A DNA stretch of 64,000 nucleotides, from NCBI RefSeq assembly GCF_014640175.1, contig NZ_BMGL01000014.1, positions 1 through 64,000 of the forward strand. The letters run 5' to 3'. The translations under genes and the position numbers were made by a program. Shown piece after piece: positions 7,823 through 16,964 of the stretch; positions within the stretch are counted from its first letter, which is position 1; each line of letters opens with the position of its first letter. The DNA comes from Psychroflexus salis (lineage in GTDB: Bacteria; Bacteroidota; Bacteroidia; Flavobacteriales; Flavobacteriaceae). The notes beneath the pieces are model-generated. The model had not been told where the DNA came from. It saw nothing but the letters and a program-made list of their open reading frames with translations, and made no database searches.

Positions 7823-8851
7823 ATGAAAATTATCTCCAATACACCGCTATATTCAGTCCTTATTTTATTACTGGCACTTTTCTTGAGTTGTGATAGTGAT
7901 GAATCCTTGCCAGTTGTTAACACAGTAGAAGTGTTAGAAGTTACAACAAACAGCGCTTCAAGTGGCGGAGAAATAATAGATAATGGAGGAAAAACAATAA
8001 CTGAAAGAGGTGTTTGCTGGTCTACTGACAATACACCTACGATAGAAGATAATAAGACTTCTGATGGAAGCGGACTAGGTCTTTATTCTAGTAACATTAC
8101 AGGATTAAATTCGTCAACATCTTATTATGTACGTGCTTATGCAACAAATAGTGATGGTACTAGCTATGGAAGTACTATTCATTTTTCAACTCTGAATGGA
8201 AATTATGAGTCTACCTTTACAGATTCTAGAGACGGTCAAGTATACAAAGCTGTTGAAATAGGTAGCCAAATTTGGATGGCAGAAAACCTTAAATATTTAC
8301 CAAGTGTAGCAAGTCCTGATTCAAGTTCAGAATCAGTTCCTTACCATTATGTGTACGGTTATGATGGTAATAGTTTGGCTGCAGCAAAGAACACTTTTAA
8401 TTATAATAATTTTGGAGTATTGTATAACTGGACAGCCGCTGTAGGAGGATCAAATAATTCGTCTAGTTCAAATCCAAGTGGAATTCAAGGTGCATGTCCT
8501 AATGGATGGCATTTACCTAGTAATGCTGAGTGGAATCAATTAACAGATTACTTGGGCAGTGTATTTGTTGCTAATCTCCTTAAAGAACAAGGAGTAGATA
8601 ATTGGGAAAGTCCCAATGCTGCAATTAATTCAACTGGCTTTACAGCTCTTCCAGGTGGAAGGCGTCGTACTTTTGGACAAAACTATTTTTTTGGTATCGG
8701 TACTGCTGGTCATTGGTGGACATCTACCAGTCCAATTAATAATAATGCTGAAGCATATTCAAAGTCTTTACAACAAAATAGAGGCGATTTAATTAATTTT
8801 CAATATAATAAAGAAGCTGCTTTGTCTATTCGCTGTGTTAAAGATGAATAG
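7823..8851 (+). CDS. FISUMP-domain lipoprotein
   Basis: 342 residues. A signal sequence ends in the lipobox LFLSC (Cys23, followed by DSD). Residues ~35-125 look like a fibronectin type III-like beta-sandwich (SSGGEIIDNGGKTITERGVCWS, TSYYVRAYATNSDG). Residues ~135-342 match the FISUMP paralogous domain (TIGR02145): YKAVEIGSQIWMAENL, NWTAAVGG, CPNGWHLPSNAEWNQL, GFTALPGGRR, WWTSTSP and SIRCVKD. The family is a surface-lipoprotein module common in Fibrobacteres and Bacteroidetes, with a lectin-like fold suspected. No enzymatic role is known. It appears monocistronic. Confidence 0.87.
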   Translation: MKIISNTPLYSVLILLLALFLSCDSDESLPVVNTVEVLEVTTNSASSGGEIIDNGGKTITERGVCWSTDNTPTIEDNKTSDGSGLGLYSSNITGLNSSTSYYVRAYATNSDGTSYGSTIHFSTLNGNYESTFTDSRDGQVYKAVEIGSQIWMAENLKYLPSVASPDSSSESVPYHYVYGYDGNSLAAAKNTFNYNNFGVLYNWTAAVGGSNNSSSSNPSGIQGACPNGWHLPSNAEWNQLTDYLGSVFVANLLKEQGVDNWESPNAAINSTGFTALPGGRRRTFGQNYFFGIGTAGHWWTSTSPINNNAEAYSKSLQQNRGDLINFQYNKEAALSIRCVKDE

Positions 8852-9019
8852 ATATCTAAAAGATTAAAAGGCAAATAAGCTCTTGCATTGGCAATTAATT
8901 TTTATGTAAATGTCTTTTTGAACAAATAGCTTCAATTTAAGTATGGTTTGAATATTTCCACCATAATTTTATAAAACCTATAACTTCATTTTTTACCTTA
9001 GCGTTTCAAAAAATATGAT

Positions 9020-11635
9020 TTGTCTGCAAAAAAATCTTCAAAAGTTAAGGTAACGCCTTTAATGAATCAATACAATGCAATAAAACACAAGTATGCAGAT
9101 GCTTTATTGTTATTTCGAGTTGGTGACTTTTACGAAACTTTTGGTGAAGATGCTGTAAAAACAGCCCGAATTTTAAATATAGTTTTAACCAATCGAAACA
9201 ACGGAAGCGAACGTACAGAATTGGCTGGTTTCCCGCATCATTCTTTAAACACCTATCTGCCTAAGCTAGTTAAAGCAGGCGAGCGAGTTGCCATTTGCGA
9301 TCAATTAGAAGATCCCAAACAAACCAAACAAATTGTAAAACGTGGTGTAACTGAATTAATAACTCCCGGAGTAGCCTTAAACGATGAAGTGCTTCAAAGT
9401 AAATCAAACAATTTTTTGGCTGCGCTTCATTTCTCTAAAAATACGGTTGGAGTTAGCTTTTTAGATGTGTCTACAGGCGAGTATCTTGCTTCACAAGGAA
9501 AAATAGATTATATCGATAAATTGTTGCGTAATTTTTCTCCAAGCGAAGTCTTGGTTGCTAAACAGGATAAAACTATTTTTAAATCTCATTTTTCACAAGA
9601 ATTTAATGCGTATTACCTAGAAGATTGGTTGTTTAAGATAGATTATGCAAACGATTCATTAAAACAACACTTTAATACTACATCTTTAAAAGGTTTTGGT
9701 ATTGAAGATATACAAGAAGGCATTATTGCTGCTGGAGCAATTTTACACTATTTAAGCGAAACCCAACACAACAAAATAAAGCATATTGCACAAATTGCAA
9801 GAATACCAGAAGATGCTTACGTGTGGATGGACAAATTTACCATTCGTAATTTAGAATTATACACATCTACATCTCCTGGAGCGGTTACTTTAATTGATGT
9901 AATTGATAAGAGCATTACACCCATGGGAAGCCGAATGTTGAAACGTTGGCTCGCTTTTCCGCTGAAAAACAAAACTCAAATTGAACAGCGCCATAATATT
10001 GTTAACTTCTTTTATAATCATCATGGAATTCAACAACAAATTCAGCAGCAATTAAAGCAAATTAGCGATTTAGAACGTTTAATTTCTAAAGTAGCTACCC
10101 AGAAAATAAGTCCAAGAGAAGTAAATCAACTAAATAATTCACTAGCTGCTGTTTTACCTATTAAAGAAATTTTACTAGTATCTAATTTAGAATCACTTCG
10201 CGTTTTAGGTGAAAATATAAACGCATGCGAATTACTTCAACAAAAAATAAAACAAGCTTTAAATGAAGATGCACCGGTTAACATCAATAAAGGAAATGTA
10301 ATTGCTGAAGGTTTTCACGAAGAATTAGATGAACTACGAAAAATTGCTTTTTCAGGTAAAGATTACTTGGATGAAATGGTAAAAACTGAAATTGAACATA
10401 CCGGAATTTCAAGTCTTAAAATAGGAAGCAACAATGTATTTGGATATTACTTAGAAGTAAGAAATACACACAAAGATAAAGTTCCTGAAAATTGGATTCG
10501 TAAACAAACTTTAGTAAGTGCAGAACGATACATTACTGAAGAATTGAAAACTTATGAAGCTAAAATTCTAGGAGCCGAAGAAAAAATATTAAAATTAGAG
10601 CAAGACTTGTTTCAGCAATTGGTTATTTGGTTAGGCGATTATATTGAAGCTGTACAGCAAAATGCTCAATACATTGCAAAAATTGATGTGTTATGTGGTT
10701 TCGCTGAGTTAGCAAGAATTGAAAATTATTGCCAACCAAGCATTAATAATTCCTATGCCTTGCAAATTGAAAATGGAAGGCATCCTGTTATTGAAAAACA
10801 ATTACCAGCAGACGAAGCTTACATTAGTAATTCTATTTTTTTAGATCGAGAAGAGCAACAAATAATCATGGTAACTGGTCCTAATATGAGTGGTAAATCA
10901 GCTTTGTTACGCCAAACTGCTCTTATTGTTTTATTGGCACAAATGGGAAGTTTTGTACCCGCTAAATCTGCAGAAATTGGTGTAGTAGATAAATTGTTTA
11001 CCCGAGTGGGAGCTAGCGATAACATATCCATGGGCGAATCAACTTTTATGGTCGAAATGCACGAAACGGCTTCCATTTTAAATAATATTTCTGAACGAAG
11101 CTTGGTATTGCTTGATGAAATTGGTCGTGGTACTAGTACTTACGATGGAATTTCTATAGCTTGGGCAATTAGCGAATACCTGCATGAACATCCAGCTCGT
11201 GCTAAAACTTTATTTGCTACACATTACCATGAGCTTAATGAAATGACCGAAAAGTTTCCAAGAATTAAAAATTTTAATGTTTCAATTAAACAGTTAAAAG
11301 ATAAAGTTTTATTCCTAAGAAAACTCGTAGCTGGTGGAAGCCAACATAGTTTTGGTATTCATGTAGCTAAAATGGCAGGCATGCCACAACATGTTATTTC
11401 GCGTGCCAATAAAATTCTAGAAAAATTAGAAAAAAGCCATGCTTCTGAAGAATTAGTAGGTAAATTAAACCAAGCAGCCAACCAACCGCAACTTAGTTTT
11501 TTTAATTTAGATGATCCTTTGTTAGAACAAGTTAGAGACGAAATTGTAGATTTAGACATTAACACCTTAACTCCTGTTGAAGCCTTAATGAAACTGAATG
11601 AAATAAAACGGATGCTAGTTAAAAAGAAAGATTAA
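9020..11635 (+). CDS. mutS: DNA mismatch repair protein MutS
   Basis: 871 residues, full MutS length. The mismatch-recognition domain carries FRVGDFYETFGEDA, with the Phe-x-Glu wedge in DFYETF. The lever/clamp region follows, then the ATPase with Walker A GPNMSGKSA near residue 620 and the signature DEIGRGTSTYDG. The C-terminus ends with the helix-turn-helix/dimerisation region and TPVEALMKLNEIKRML. The start is TTG at 9020: an in-frame TAG at 8999-9001 excludes an upstream start. The ATG at 9015 is out of frame, and the next in-frame ATG (Met15) lies at the family's conserved start TPLMNQYNAIK. It converges on the transporter gene with a 4-nt overlap. Confidence 0.96.
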   Translation: MSAKKSSKVKVTPLMNQYNAIKHKYADALLLFRVGDFYETFGEDAVKTARILNIVLTNRNNGSERTELAGFPHHSLNTYLPKLVKAGERVAICDQLEDPKQTKQIVKRGVTELITPGVALNDEVLQSKSNNFLAALHFSKNTVGVSFLDVSTGEYLASQGKIDYIDKLLRNFSPSEVLVAKQDKTIFKSHFSQEFNAYYLEDWLFKIDYANDSLKQHFNTTSLKGFGIEDIQEGIIAAGAILHYLSETQHNKIKHIAQIARIPEDAYVWMDKFTIRNLELYTSTSPGAVTLIDVIDKSITPMGSRMLKRWLAFPLKNKTQIEQRHNIVNFFYNHHGIQQQIQQQLKQISDLERLISKVATQKISPREVNQLNNSLAAVLPIKEILLVSNLESLRVLGENINACELLQQKIKQALNEDAPVNINKGNVIAEGFHEELDELRKIAFSGKDYLDEMVKTEIEHTGISSLKIGSNNVFGYYLEVRNTHKDKVPENWIRKQTLVSAERYITEELKTYEAKILGAEEKILKLEQDLFQQLVIWLGDYIEAVQQNAQYIAKIDVLCGFAELARIENYCQPSINNSYALQIENGRHPVIEKQLPADEAYISNSIFLDREEQQIIMVTGPNMSGKSALLRQTALIVLLAQMGSFVPAKSAEIGVVDKLFTRVGASDNISMGESTFMVEMHETASILNNISERSLVLLDEIGRGTSTYDGISIAWAISEYLHEHPARAKTLFATHYHELNEMTEKFPRIKNFNVSIKQLKDKVLFLRKLVAGGSQHSFGIHVAKMAGMPQHVISRANKILEKLEKSHASEELVGKLNQAANQPQLSFFNLDDPLLEQVRDEIVDLDINTLTPVEALMKLNEIKRMLVKKKD

Positions 11636-13344
11636 CCAATAATCATCCCTGCAATAGTAGCAGAAAGTAATGATGCTAGCGTTCCACCTAATAAGGCTCT
11701 AAGTCCAAATTGAGATAAAACTTTTCTCTGTCCAGGAGCTAAAGATCCTATTCCGCCAATTTGAATCCCTATAGATGCAAAATTTGCAAAACCACAAAGC
11801 ATATAAGTTGCCATGATTACCGATTTTTCAAATTTTAAGCTTAATAAGTTAGCCGTATCTTTTAATTCTGCCAATTGAATATAGCCAACAAACTCGCTAG
11901 CTACAATTTTAATTCCTAATAACTGCCCCATTAACATCATGTCTTCTTTGGCTACACCAACCAACCACATTAAAGGAGCAAAAACGAGTCCTAATATAGA
12001 TTCTAAAGAAAATGATTCGTAAGGAGTGTTGTTTGCAACTACTGCATTTAAGGTAGTTAAATCTCCAAATTTTTCTAAACCATAATTAATCATGGCTATA
12101 AAAGCGATAAAAACCAATAGCATTGCACCCACATTGGCAGCTAATTTTAGACCTTCCGTTGTTCCGTTAGAAATCGCATCTAGAATATTCGACCCAATTT
12201 TTTCTTGTGAAACTTCTGCTGTTTGATTTATTTTTTCTTGTTGTGGATATAAAATTTTAGAAATAACAATAGCTCCAGGAGCAGCCATTACCGAGGCTGC
12301 TAGCAAATGCCTTGCAAACTCTAATTTAGCAACAGGGTCGTCGCCACCTAAAAAACCAATATAAGCTGCTAAAACTCCACCGGCAACTGTTGCCATTCCA
12401 CCAATCATCACTAAAAGCACTTCAGATTTGGTTAACTTTTCTAAATAAGCTTTAATCATGAGTGGCGATTCGGTTTGACCTAAAAAGATGTTTCCTGCCA
12501 CGCTTAAACCCTCAGCGCCAGAAATTCCCAATAACTTTCGAAGCACCCAAGCCATGCCTTTAACTACAACTTGAATTACACCTAAGTAAAATAATACCGA
12601 TGTTAAGGCTGAAAAGAAAATAACTGTGGGTAAAATCTGAAAGATAAAAATAAAGCCAAAAGATTCAGTATTCATTAAATCACCAAGTAAAAATTCACTT
12701 CCAGCTACCGTAAAATCAAGAATTTTCACAAAGATTTTGCTAATAATGTCAAAAAAAGCTTGTACATAGCCAATCTTTAAAATACCAATTGCAAGAATTA
12801 ATTGTGCACTTAGTCCGGCACCAACGGTTTTCCAGCTAATCGCTTTTCGATTAGCACTAAATAAAACAGCAATAATTAATAAAGCAATCATTCCTAAAAC
12901 TCCACGCCAGAAGCTTTTAAAAGTAAATCCTTGACTTTTTACAAGTTCTTTCTTGTTTTCGGAAGCTAAAACTGATTTTTTTTCAACTTCTTGAAGTTGA
13001 ATTTTTAATTCGTTATTTTCTAAATATAATTGCGAATCATCTTTTATATAAAATTCAAAACTTGAAAAATTAAAAATATTACCATTGGTTTGAAGTACCA
13101 ACACACTATCTTTAACTTTATATCTCCCATCAATTTCAACAGAATCTTTAATTATTTTTAGAGTTTCATTTTTACTAAAAGTAAAAGATATTTCAATCTC
13201 TTCTGTATTGAAAAATTTTTGATCAGTGTTTTTTTTATATATTTCAGAAACTTTCCACTGCTTTAGCAAATTACTGTTGTTAGTTTGACCAAGTATGCCA
13301 AAAAGGCTAAAAAATGTCAATAAGAAGGTAAAGATAATTTTCAT
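11632..13344 (-). CDS. Concentrative nucleoside transporter (NupC/CNT) with N-terminal extracytoplasmic domain
   Basis: 570 residues. The C-terminal ~425 residues are a CNT transporter that imports nucleosides with H+ or Na+: GNIFLGQTESPLMIKAYL, GGMATVAGGVLAAY, then CGFANFASIGIQIGGIGSLAPGQR. Ahead of it are a signal peptide (1 to ~19) and a ~110-residue beta-rich domain of lipocalin-like character (QWKVSEIYKKN, then ISFTFSKNETLKI and EIDGRYKVKDSVLVL), joined by a short linker. The extra domain would face the periplasm. It follows the BFN-like gene by 10 nt in one unit. Its stop codon shares TTAA (11632-11635) with the stop of mutS. Confidence 0.88.
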   Translation of the reverse strand: MKIIFTFLLTFFSLFGILGQTNNSNLLKQWKVSEIYKKNTDQKFFNTEEIEISFTFSKNETLKIIKDSVEIDGRYKVKDSVLVLQTNGNIFNFSSFEFYIKDDSQLYLENNELKIQLQEVEKKSVLASENKKELVKSQGFTFKSFWRGVLGMIALLIIAVLFSANRKAISWKTVGAGLSAQLILAIGILKIGYVQAFFDIISKIFVKILDFTVAGSEFLLGDLMNTESFGFIFIFQILPTVIFFSALTSVLFYLGVIQVVVKGMAWVLRKLLGISGAEGLSVAGNIFLGQTESPLMIKAYLEKLTKSEVLLVMIGGMATVAGGVLAAYIGFLGGDDPVAKLEFARHLLAASVMAAPGAIVISKILYPQQEKINQTAEVSQEKIGSNILDAISNGTTEGLKLAANVGAMLLVFIAFIAMINYGLEKFGDLTTLNAVVANNTPYESFSLESILGLVFAPLMWLVGVAKEDMMLMGQLLGIKIVASEFVGYIQLAELKDTANLLSLKFEKSVIMATYMLCGFANFASIGIQIGGIGSLAPGQRKVLSQFGLRALLGGTLASLLSATIAGMIIG

Positions 13345-13354
13345 TTAAATAAAT

Positions 13355-13963
13355 CTAACGTTTAGAAATTTCGTCTCTAATTTTGGCTGCTTTCTCATAA
13401 TCTTCATTTTTTACAGCATCTTCTAAGAGTTGGTTTAAATGATTTATGCTAAAATTAGTAAGTTCATTTTTTGAACTAGATGCTGAGCTTTTTCCTGTTG
13501 TTTCTTCTTTGTCTGATAATTTGGCATCGAATAACCCAGCACTACTTCCTGGTTTTAGTTGTATGCCAGCCTTTTCAAGTATATTAATGTAAGTAAAAAT
13601 TGGTGCATCAAACCGAAGAGCTAAAGCAATAGCATCACTAGTTCTTGCATCGATTATTTCTTCAATTTTATCGCGTTCACAAATTAAACTCGAGTAAAAA
13701 ATGCCATCTACTAGTTTGTGAATAATAACTTGTTTAACATTTACTGCAAAGCGGTCAGCAAAAGCTTTAAATAAGTCGTGGGTTAGTGGCCTAGGCGGTT
13801 TAATTTCTTTTTCTAAAGCAATGGCAATAGATTGCGCTTCAAAAGCACCAATAACAATTGGTAATTGTCTTTTGCCGTTAATTTCACTTAGTAGTAATGC
13901 ATAAGCTCCATTTTGTGTTTGGCTGTAAGATATTCCCTTTATGTTAAGACGAACTAAACTCAT
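13355..13963 (-). CDS. Bifunctional nuclease (BFN/DUF151) family protein with UVR motif
   Basis: 202 residues. The BFN/DUF151 core covers ~1-130: QLPIVIGAFEAQSIAIALE, RPLTHDLF, VIIHKLVDGIFYSSLI, and DARTSDAIALALRFDAPIF. After a Ser/Lys-rich linker, the end (about 173-200, HLNQLLEDAVKNEDYEKAAKIRDEI) is a UvrB/UvrC-interaction helical hairpin. DUF151 proteins have been reported as nucleases in plants, but in bacteria the function is uncertain. The UVR motif suggests binding to another UVR-type partner. It is the first gene of a unit with the CNT transporter, and its promoter lies within the etfA terminator. Confidence 0.88.
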   Translation of the reverse strand: MSLVRLNIKGISYSQTQNGAYALLLSEINGKRQLPIVIGAFEAQSIAIALEKEIKPPRPLTHDLFKAFADRFAVNVKQVIIHKLVDGIFYSSLICERDKIEEIIDARTSDAIALALRFDAPIFTYINILEKAGIQLKPGSSAGLFDAKLSDKEETTGKSSASSSKNELTNFSINHLNQLLEDAVKNEDYEKAAKIRDEISKR

Positions 13964-13981
13964 GGTTGATTTTAAATAATT

Positions 13982-14028
13982 AAAAAGCGGTCTAAAAACT
14001 AGGCAAATCTACCTAAATTTTAGACCGC
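13982..14028 (-). terminator. Terminator of etfBA with a 20-nt loop
   Basis: Perfect 11-bp arms GCGGTCTAAAA and TTTTAGACCGC lie at 13987-13997 and 14018-14028. On the minus strand the stem is followed by TTTTT (13982-13986). It lies ~26 nt after the etfA stop codon. The loop is unusually long (20 nt) and contains a promoter -7 element. Confidence 0.8.
14004..14011 (-). promoter_or_regulatory. -7 promoter element for the BFN-CNT unit, inside a terminator loop
   Basis: On the minus strand this reads TAGATTTG, a perfect TAnnTTTG. The predicted start of transcription is about 13999-14000, giving a leader of ~36 nt before the BFN ATG at 13963. Confidence 0.6.
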
Positions 14029-14053
14029 CGTTTCAGGCTCCTAAAATATGAAT

Positions 14054-15022
14054 TTAAGCATTATTAGCCTTAAATTCTTTTAGTTTTTCTGTAAGCTTTG
14101 GTATAACTTCAAAAGCGTCGCCAACAATACCGTAGTCTGCTGCTTTAAAAAATGGTGCTTCAGGGTCACTATTTACTACTACTTTTGTTTTAGATGCATT
14201 TATTCCTGCCAAGTGTTGAATTGCACCAGAAATTCCGATAGCTATGTATAAATTTGATGCAACAGGTTTACCCGTTTGTCCAACATGTTCGCTATGTGGT
14301 CTCCATCCCATATCGCTTACCGGTTTTGAACATGCTGTTGCTGCGCCTAATGTGCTGGCTAAATCTTCAATTAAATTCCAATTTTCAGGGCCTTTTAATC
14401 CCCGTCCGCCAGAAACTACAATTTCAGCATCTGCAATACTAACTTTATCTGTGTTTTTATCTACCGATTCTACAGTAATGCCAGAATTATTAACCACAAC
14501 GCCAGTCTCATAATTCACTACTTCAATATCGACTTGGTTTTCATGCACTCCAAATGCATTGCTAGATACACCTATAATTTTAACATTGGTATGTATAGAA
14601 GTGATATTAAAAGCTTTATTGGTAAATGCAGTTCGTTTAACTGTAAACTCATTATCTACTTTAGGTAATTCTACAACATTAGATACGTAACCTGCTTCTA
14701 AGTTTATAGCCAATAGCGGAGCCAAATATTTTGCATTTGCACTTTGGCTAATCACTATAACTTTTGAATTTTCTTCCTTCGCAATTTCCGAAATAACTTC
14801 TGCATAAGCCTCCACATTAAATTTAGTAAAACTATCATTAGCTAAATTTTTTACTTTACTTATTCCGTAAGCTCCTAAATCGTTTGCGCTTTCTGCATTA
14901 AAAGAAATTGCAATGGCTTCAGTGTTTAACTGATCGGCTACACTTTTTGCGTATGAAGCTGCTTCTAAGGCTGCTTTTTTAAACTTTCCGTTTTCTGATT
15001 CTGTATATACTAGTACTGACAT
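14054..15022 (-). CDS. etfA: Electron transfer flavoprotein subunit alpha
   Basis: 322 residues from the chosen start. MSVLVYTESENGKFKKAALEAASYA opens as in the family. The C-terminal FAD-binding domain is clear: VSGGRGLKGPENW, LGAATACSKPVSDMGWRPHSEHVGQTGK, YIAIGISGAIQHLAG, INSDPEAPFF-type (VVNSDPEAPFFKAADYGIVGD). With EtfB it carries electrons from acyl-CoA and related dehydrogenases to ETF:quinone oxidoreductase. The reading frame is open up to an ATG at 15052 that would overlap etfB by 20 nt. The ATG at 15022 is preferred because it gives the conserved N-terminus and a 10-nt gap. Confidence 0.95.
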   Translation of the reverse strand: MSVLVYTESENGKFKKAALEAASYAKSVADQLNTEAIAISFNAESANDLGAYGISKVKNLANDSFTKFNVEAYAEVISEIAKEENSKVIVISQSANAKYLAPLLAINLEAGYVSNVVELPKVDNEFTVKRTAFTNKAFNITSIHTNVKIIGVSSNAFGVHENQVDIEVVNYETGVVVNNSGITVESVDKNTDKVSIADAEIVVSGGRGLKGPENWNLIEDLASTLGAATACSKPVSDMGWRPHSEHVGQTGKPVASNLYIAIGISGAIQHLAGINASKTKVVVNSDPEAPFFKAADYGIVGDAFEVIPKLTEKLKEFKANNA

Positions 15023-15032
15023 ATCTATTTTT

Positions 15033-15779
15033 TTATATGGCTTTGGCTTCATTATGAAGCAAGTTAATTAATTCATCTATATTTTCTGCATCAACTAATT
15101 TTACATCTCCTTTTGGAGCTGGTTTACTAAATTGTTTTGCTTCTGTACTTAATTCGCTAACTGATGCTTCAACTACTTTTAAAGGTTTTTTTCTAGCCAT
15201 CATTATACCACGCATATTGGGTATTTTTAAATCGCTTTCTTCTACTAAACCTTTCTGACCACCAATTACAAGTGGAAGTGAAGATGTGAGCGTTTCTTTA
15301 CCGCCATCAATTTCCCGAATAGCAGTTGCTTTATCTCCTTCAACTTCAAGTCCTACACAGGTGTTAATAAAGTTAGCGCCTATTAGTTTGGCAAGCATAC
15401 CAGGTACCATACCACCATTATAGTCAATAGACTCCCTACCAGCTATAATTAAATCGTAATTGCCATCTTTTGCAATTACTGCTAATTCTTTTGCTACCTG
15501 GTATCCATCTTTTGCTTCGGTGTCAACTCGTATGGCTTGGTCTGCACCTATAGCAAGCGATTTTCGAATAGTTGGTTCTGTATCTTTTCCGCCAACTGTA
15601 ACAACATCTACATTAGCTCCCTGTTTTTCTTTAAACCACATGGCTCTAGTTAGACCAAATTCATCATTCGGATTAATAACAAATTGTACACCATTGGTGT
15701 CAAATTTTGTATCGCCATCTGTAAAATTTATCTTTGAAGTCGTGTCGGGCACATGACTTATACAAACTAAAATTTTCAT
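15033..15779 (-). CDS. etfB: Electron transfer flavoprotein subunit beta
   Basis: 248 residues: MKILVCISHVPDTTSKI, INPNDEFGLTRAMW, VVTVGGKDTEPTIRKSLAIGADQAIRVD, and IIAGRESIDYNGGMVPGMLAKLIG. These are EtfB signatures, including the AMP-binding region. It forms the heterodimer with EtfA, the next gene downstream. Transcription diverges from pdhB, and a degenerate -7 element (TATATTCG on the minus strand) lies in the shared intergenic region. Confidence 0.95.
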   Translation of the reverse strand: MKILVCISHVPDTTSKINFTDGDTKFDTNGVQFVINPNDEFGLTRAMWFKEKQGANVDVVTVGGKDTEPTIRKSLAIGADQAIRVDTEAKDGYQVAKELAVIAKDGNYDLIIAGRESIDYNGGMVPGMLAKLIGANFINTCVGLEVEGDKATAIREIDGGKETLTSSLPLVIGGQKGLVEESDLKIPNMRGIMMARKKPLKVVEASVSELSTEAKQFSKPAPKGDVKLVDAENIDELINLLHNEAKAI

Positions 15780-15892
15780 ATTTATTTGTTTTCGAATTTA
15801 CTTGTGCGAATATACAAAAATTAGGCTTTTTTTATTATGCACGCATAACAAAATTTTATTAAATTTTAATAGGCTAAAGTTGTGTTTATTTC

Positions 15893-15900
15893 TATTTTTG
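15893..15900 (+). promoter_or_regulatory. -7 promoter element for pdhB
   Basis: TATTTTTG, a perfect TAnnTTTG, followed by CAAC. It lies 22 nt before the pdhB ATG. Confidence 0.6.
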
Positions 15901-15922
15901 CAACTTCTGAAAATTATATCTA

Positions 15923-16903
15923 ATGAGAACAATACAGTTTAGGGAAGCAGTTTGCGAAGCTATGTCCGAAGAAATGAGAGCAGACGAGTCTGTTTATTTA
16001 ATGGGAGAAGAAGTTGCTGAATACAATGGTGCATACAAAGCTTCTAAAGGTATGTTAGATGAATTTGGTCCTGATCGAGTAATTGATACACCTATAGCCG
16101 AATTAGGTTTTGCTGGAATAGGAGTAGGTTCTGCAATGAATGGCAATCGTCCAATTGTAGAATTTATGACATTTAATTTCTCTTTAGTAGGGATTGATCA
16201 AATTATAAATAACGCTGCTAAGATGCGCCAAATGTCTGGAGGACAATTTAACATACCTATTGTTTTTCGTGGGCCTACCGCGTCTGCTGGTCAACTGGGT
16301 GCAACGCATTCACAAGCTTTCGAAAGTTGGTATGCAAATACACCTGGTTTAAAAGTTGTAATACCTTCAAACCCTTACGATGCTAAAGGTTTGCTAAAAT
16401 CTGCAATACGCGATAACGATCCTGTAATTTTTATGGAAAGTGAACAAATGTATGGCGATAAAGGCGAAGTTCCAGAAGAAGAATATACTATTCCTTTAGG
16501 AAAAGCAGATATTAAAAGAGAAGGCGATGATGTTACTATCGTTTCATTTGGAAAAATTATAAAAGAAGCTTATAAAGCAGCAGATCAATTAGCAGAAGAT
16601 CATAATGTTTCTTGTGAAATAATCGATTTACGAACAGTAAGACCCCTAGATTACGATGCAATTATAAATTCTATTAAAAAAACAAACCGACTGGTAATTT
16701 TAGAAGAAGCATGGCCATTTGGTAACGTTGCTACTGAAATAACTTATCGTATACAACAAGATGCATTCGACTTTTTAGATGCACCAATAATTAAAATAAA
16801 TACTGCAGATACACCAGCACCTTATTCTCCAGTTTTACTAAAGGAGTGGTTGCCCAACCACGAAGATGTTATTAAAGCTGTAAAGAAAGTAATGTATCTG
16901 TAA
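15923..16903 (+). CDS. pdhB: Pyruvate dehydrogenase E1 component, beta subunit
   Basis: 326 residues of the E1-beta transketolase-like family: MRTIQFREAVCEAMSEEM, LMGEEVAEYNGAYKASKGM, DTPIAELGFAGIGVGSAMNG, GPTASAGQLGATHSQ, and the C-terminal IDLRTVRPLDYDAI. The GxYK segment and the single-gene context favour pyruvate over branched-chain substrates, but the E1-alpha, E2 and E3 genes are not in the window. The enzyme feeds acetyl-CoA into the TCA cycle. It has its own promoter element and a terminator overlapping the leader of the next gene. Confidence 0.92.
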   Translation: MRTIQFREAVCEAMSEEMRADESVYLMGEEVAEYNGAYKASKGMLDEFGPDRVIDTPIAELGFAGIGVGSAMNGNRPIVEFMTFNFSLVGIDQIINNAAKMRQMSGGQFNIPIVFRGPTASAGQLGATHSQAFESWYANTPGLKVVIPSNPYDAKGLLKSAIRDNDPVIFMESEQMYGDKGEVPEEEYTIPLGKADIKREGDDVTIVSFGKIIKEAYKAADQLAEDHNVSCEIIDLRTVRPLDYDAIINSIKKTNRLVILEEAWPFGNVATEITYRIQQDAFDFLDAPIIKINTADTPAPYSPVLLKEWLPNHEDVIKAVKKVMYL

Positions 16904-16918
16904 GTTGAATAATTTACT

Positions 16919-16926
16919 TAATTTTG
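16919..16926 (+). promoter_or_regulatory. -7 promoter element before the DUF5686 gene
   Basis: TAATTTTG, a perfect TAnnTTTG, sits 15 nt after the pdhB stop codon and directly before the pdhB terminator stem. If used, transcription would begin near 16930, inside the hairpin. Confidence 0.45.
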
Positions 16927-16960
16927 AAGCTTCGTTTGTTACATCAAATGAAGCTTTTTT
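16927..16960 (+). terminator. Terminator of pdhB abutting the next start codon
   Basis: Stem AAGCTTCGTTTG (16927-16938) with CAAATGAAGCTT (16945-16956), one G-U pair, 6-nt loop, T run to 16960. Only GTTT separates it from the ATG at 16965. Confidence 0.75.
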
Positions 16961-16964
16961 GTTT

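Noticed and set aside
15033-15052. 20-nt overlap of etfB and etfA as possible translational coupling
   Set aside because: The overlap exists only with the upstream etfA start; the conserved N-terminus starts at 15022, leaving a 10-nt gap.
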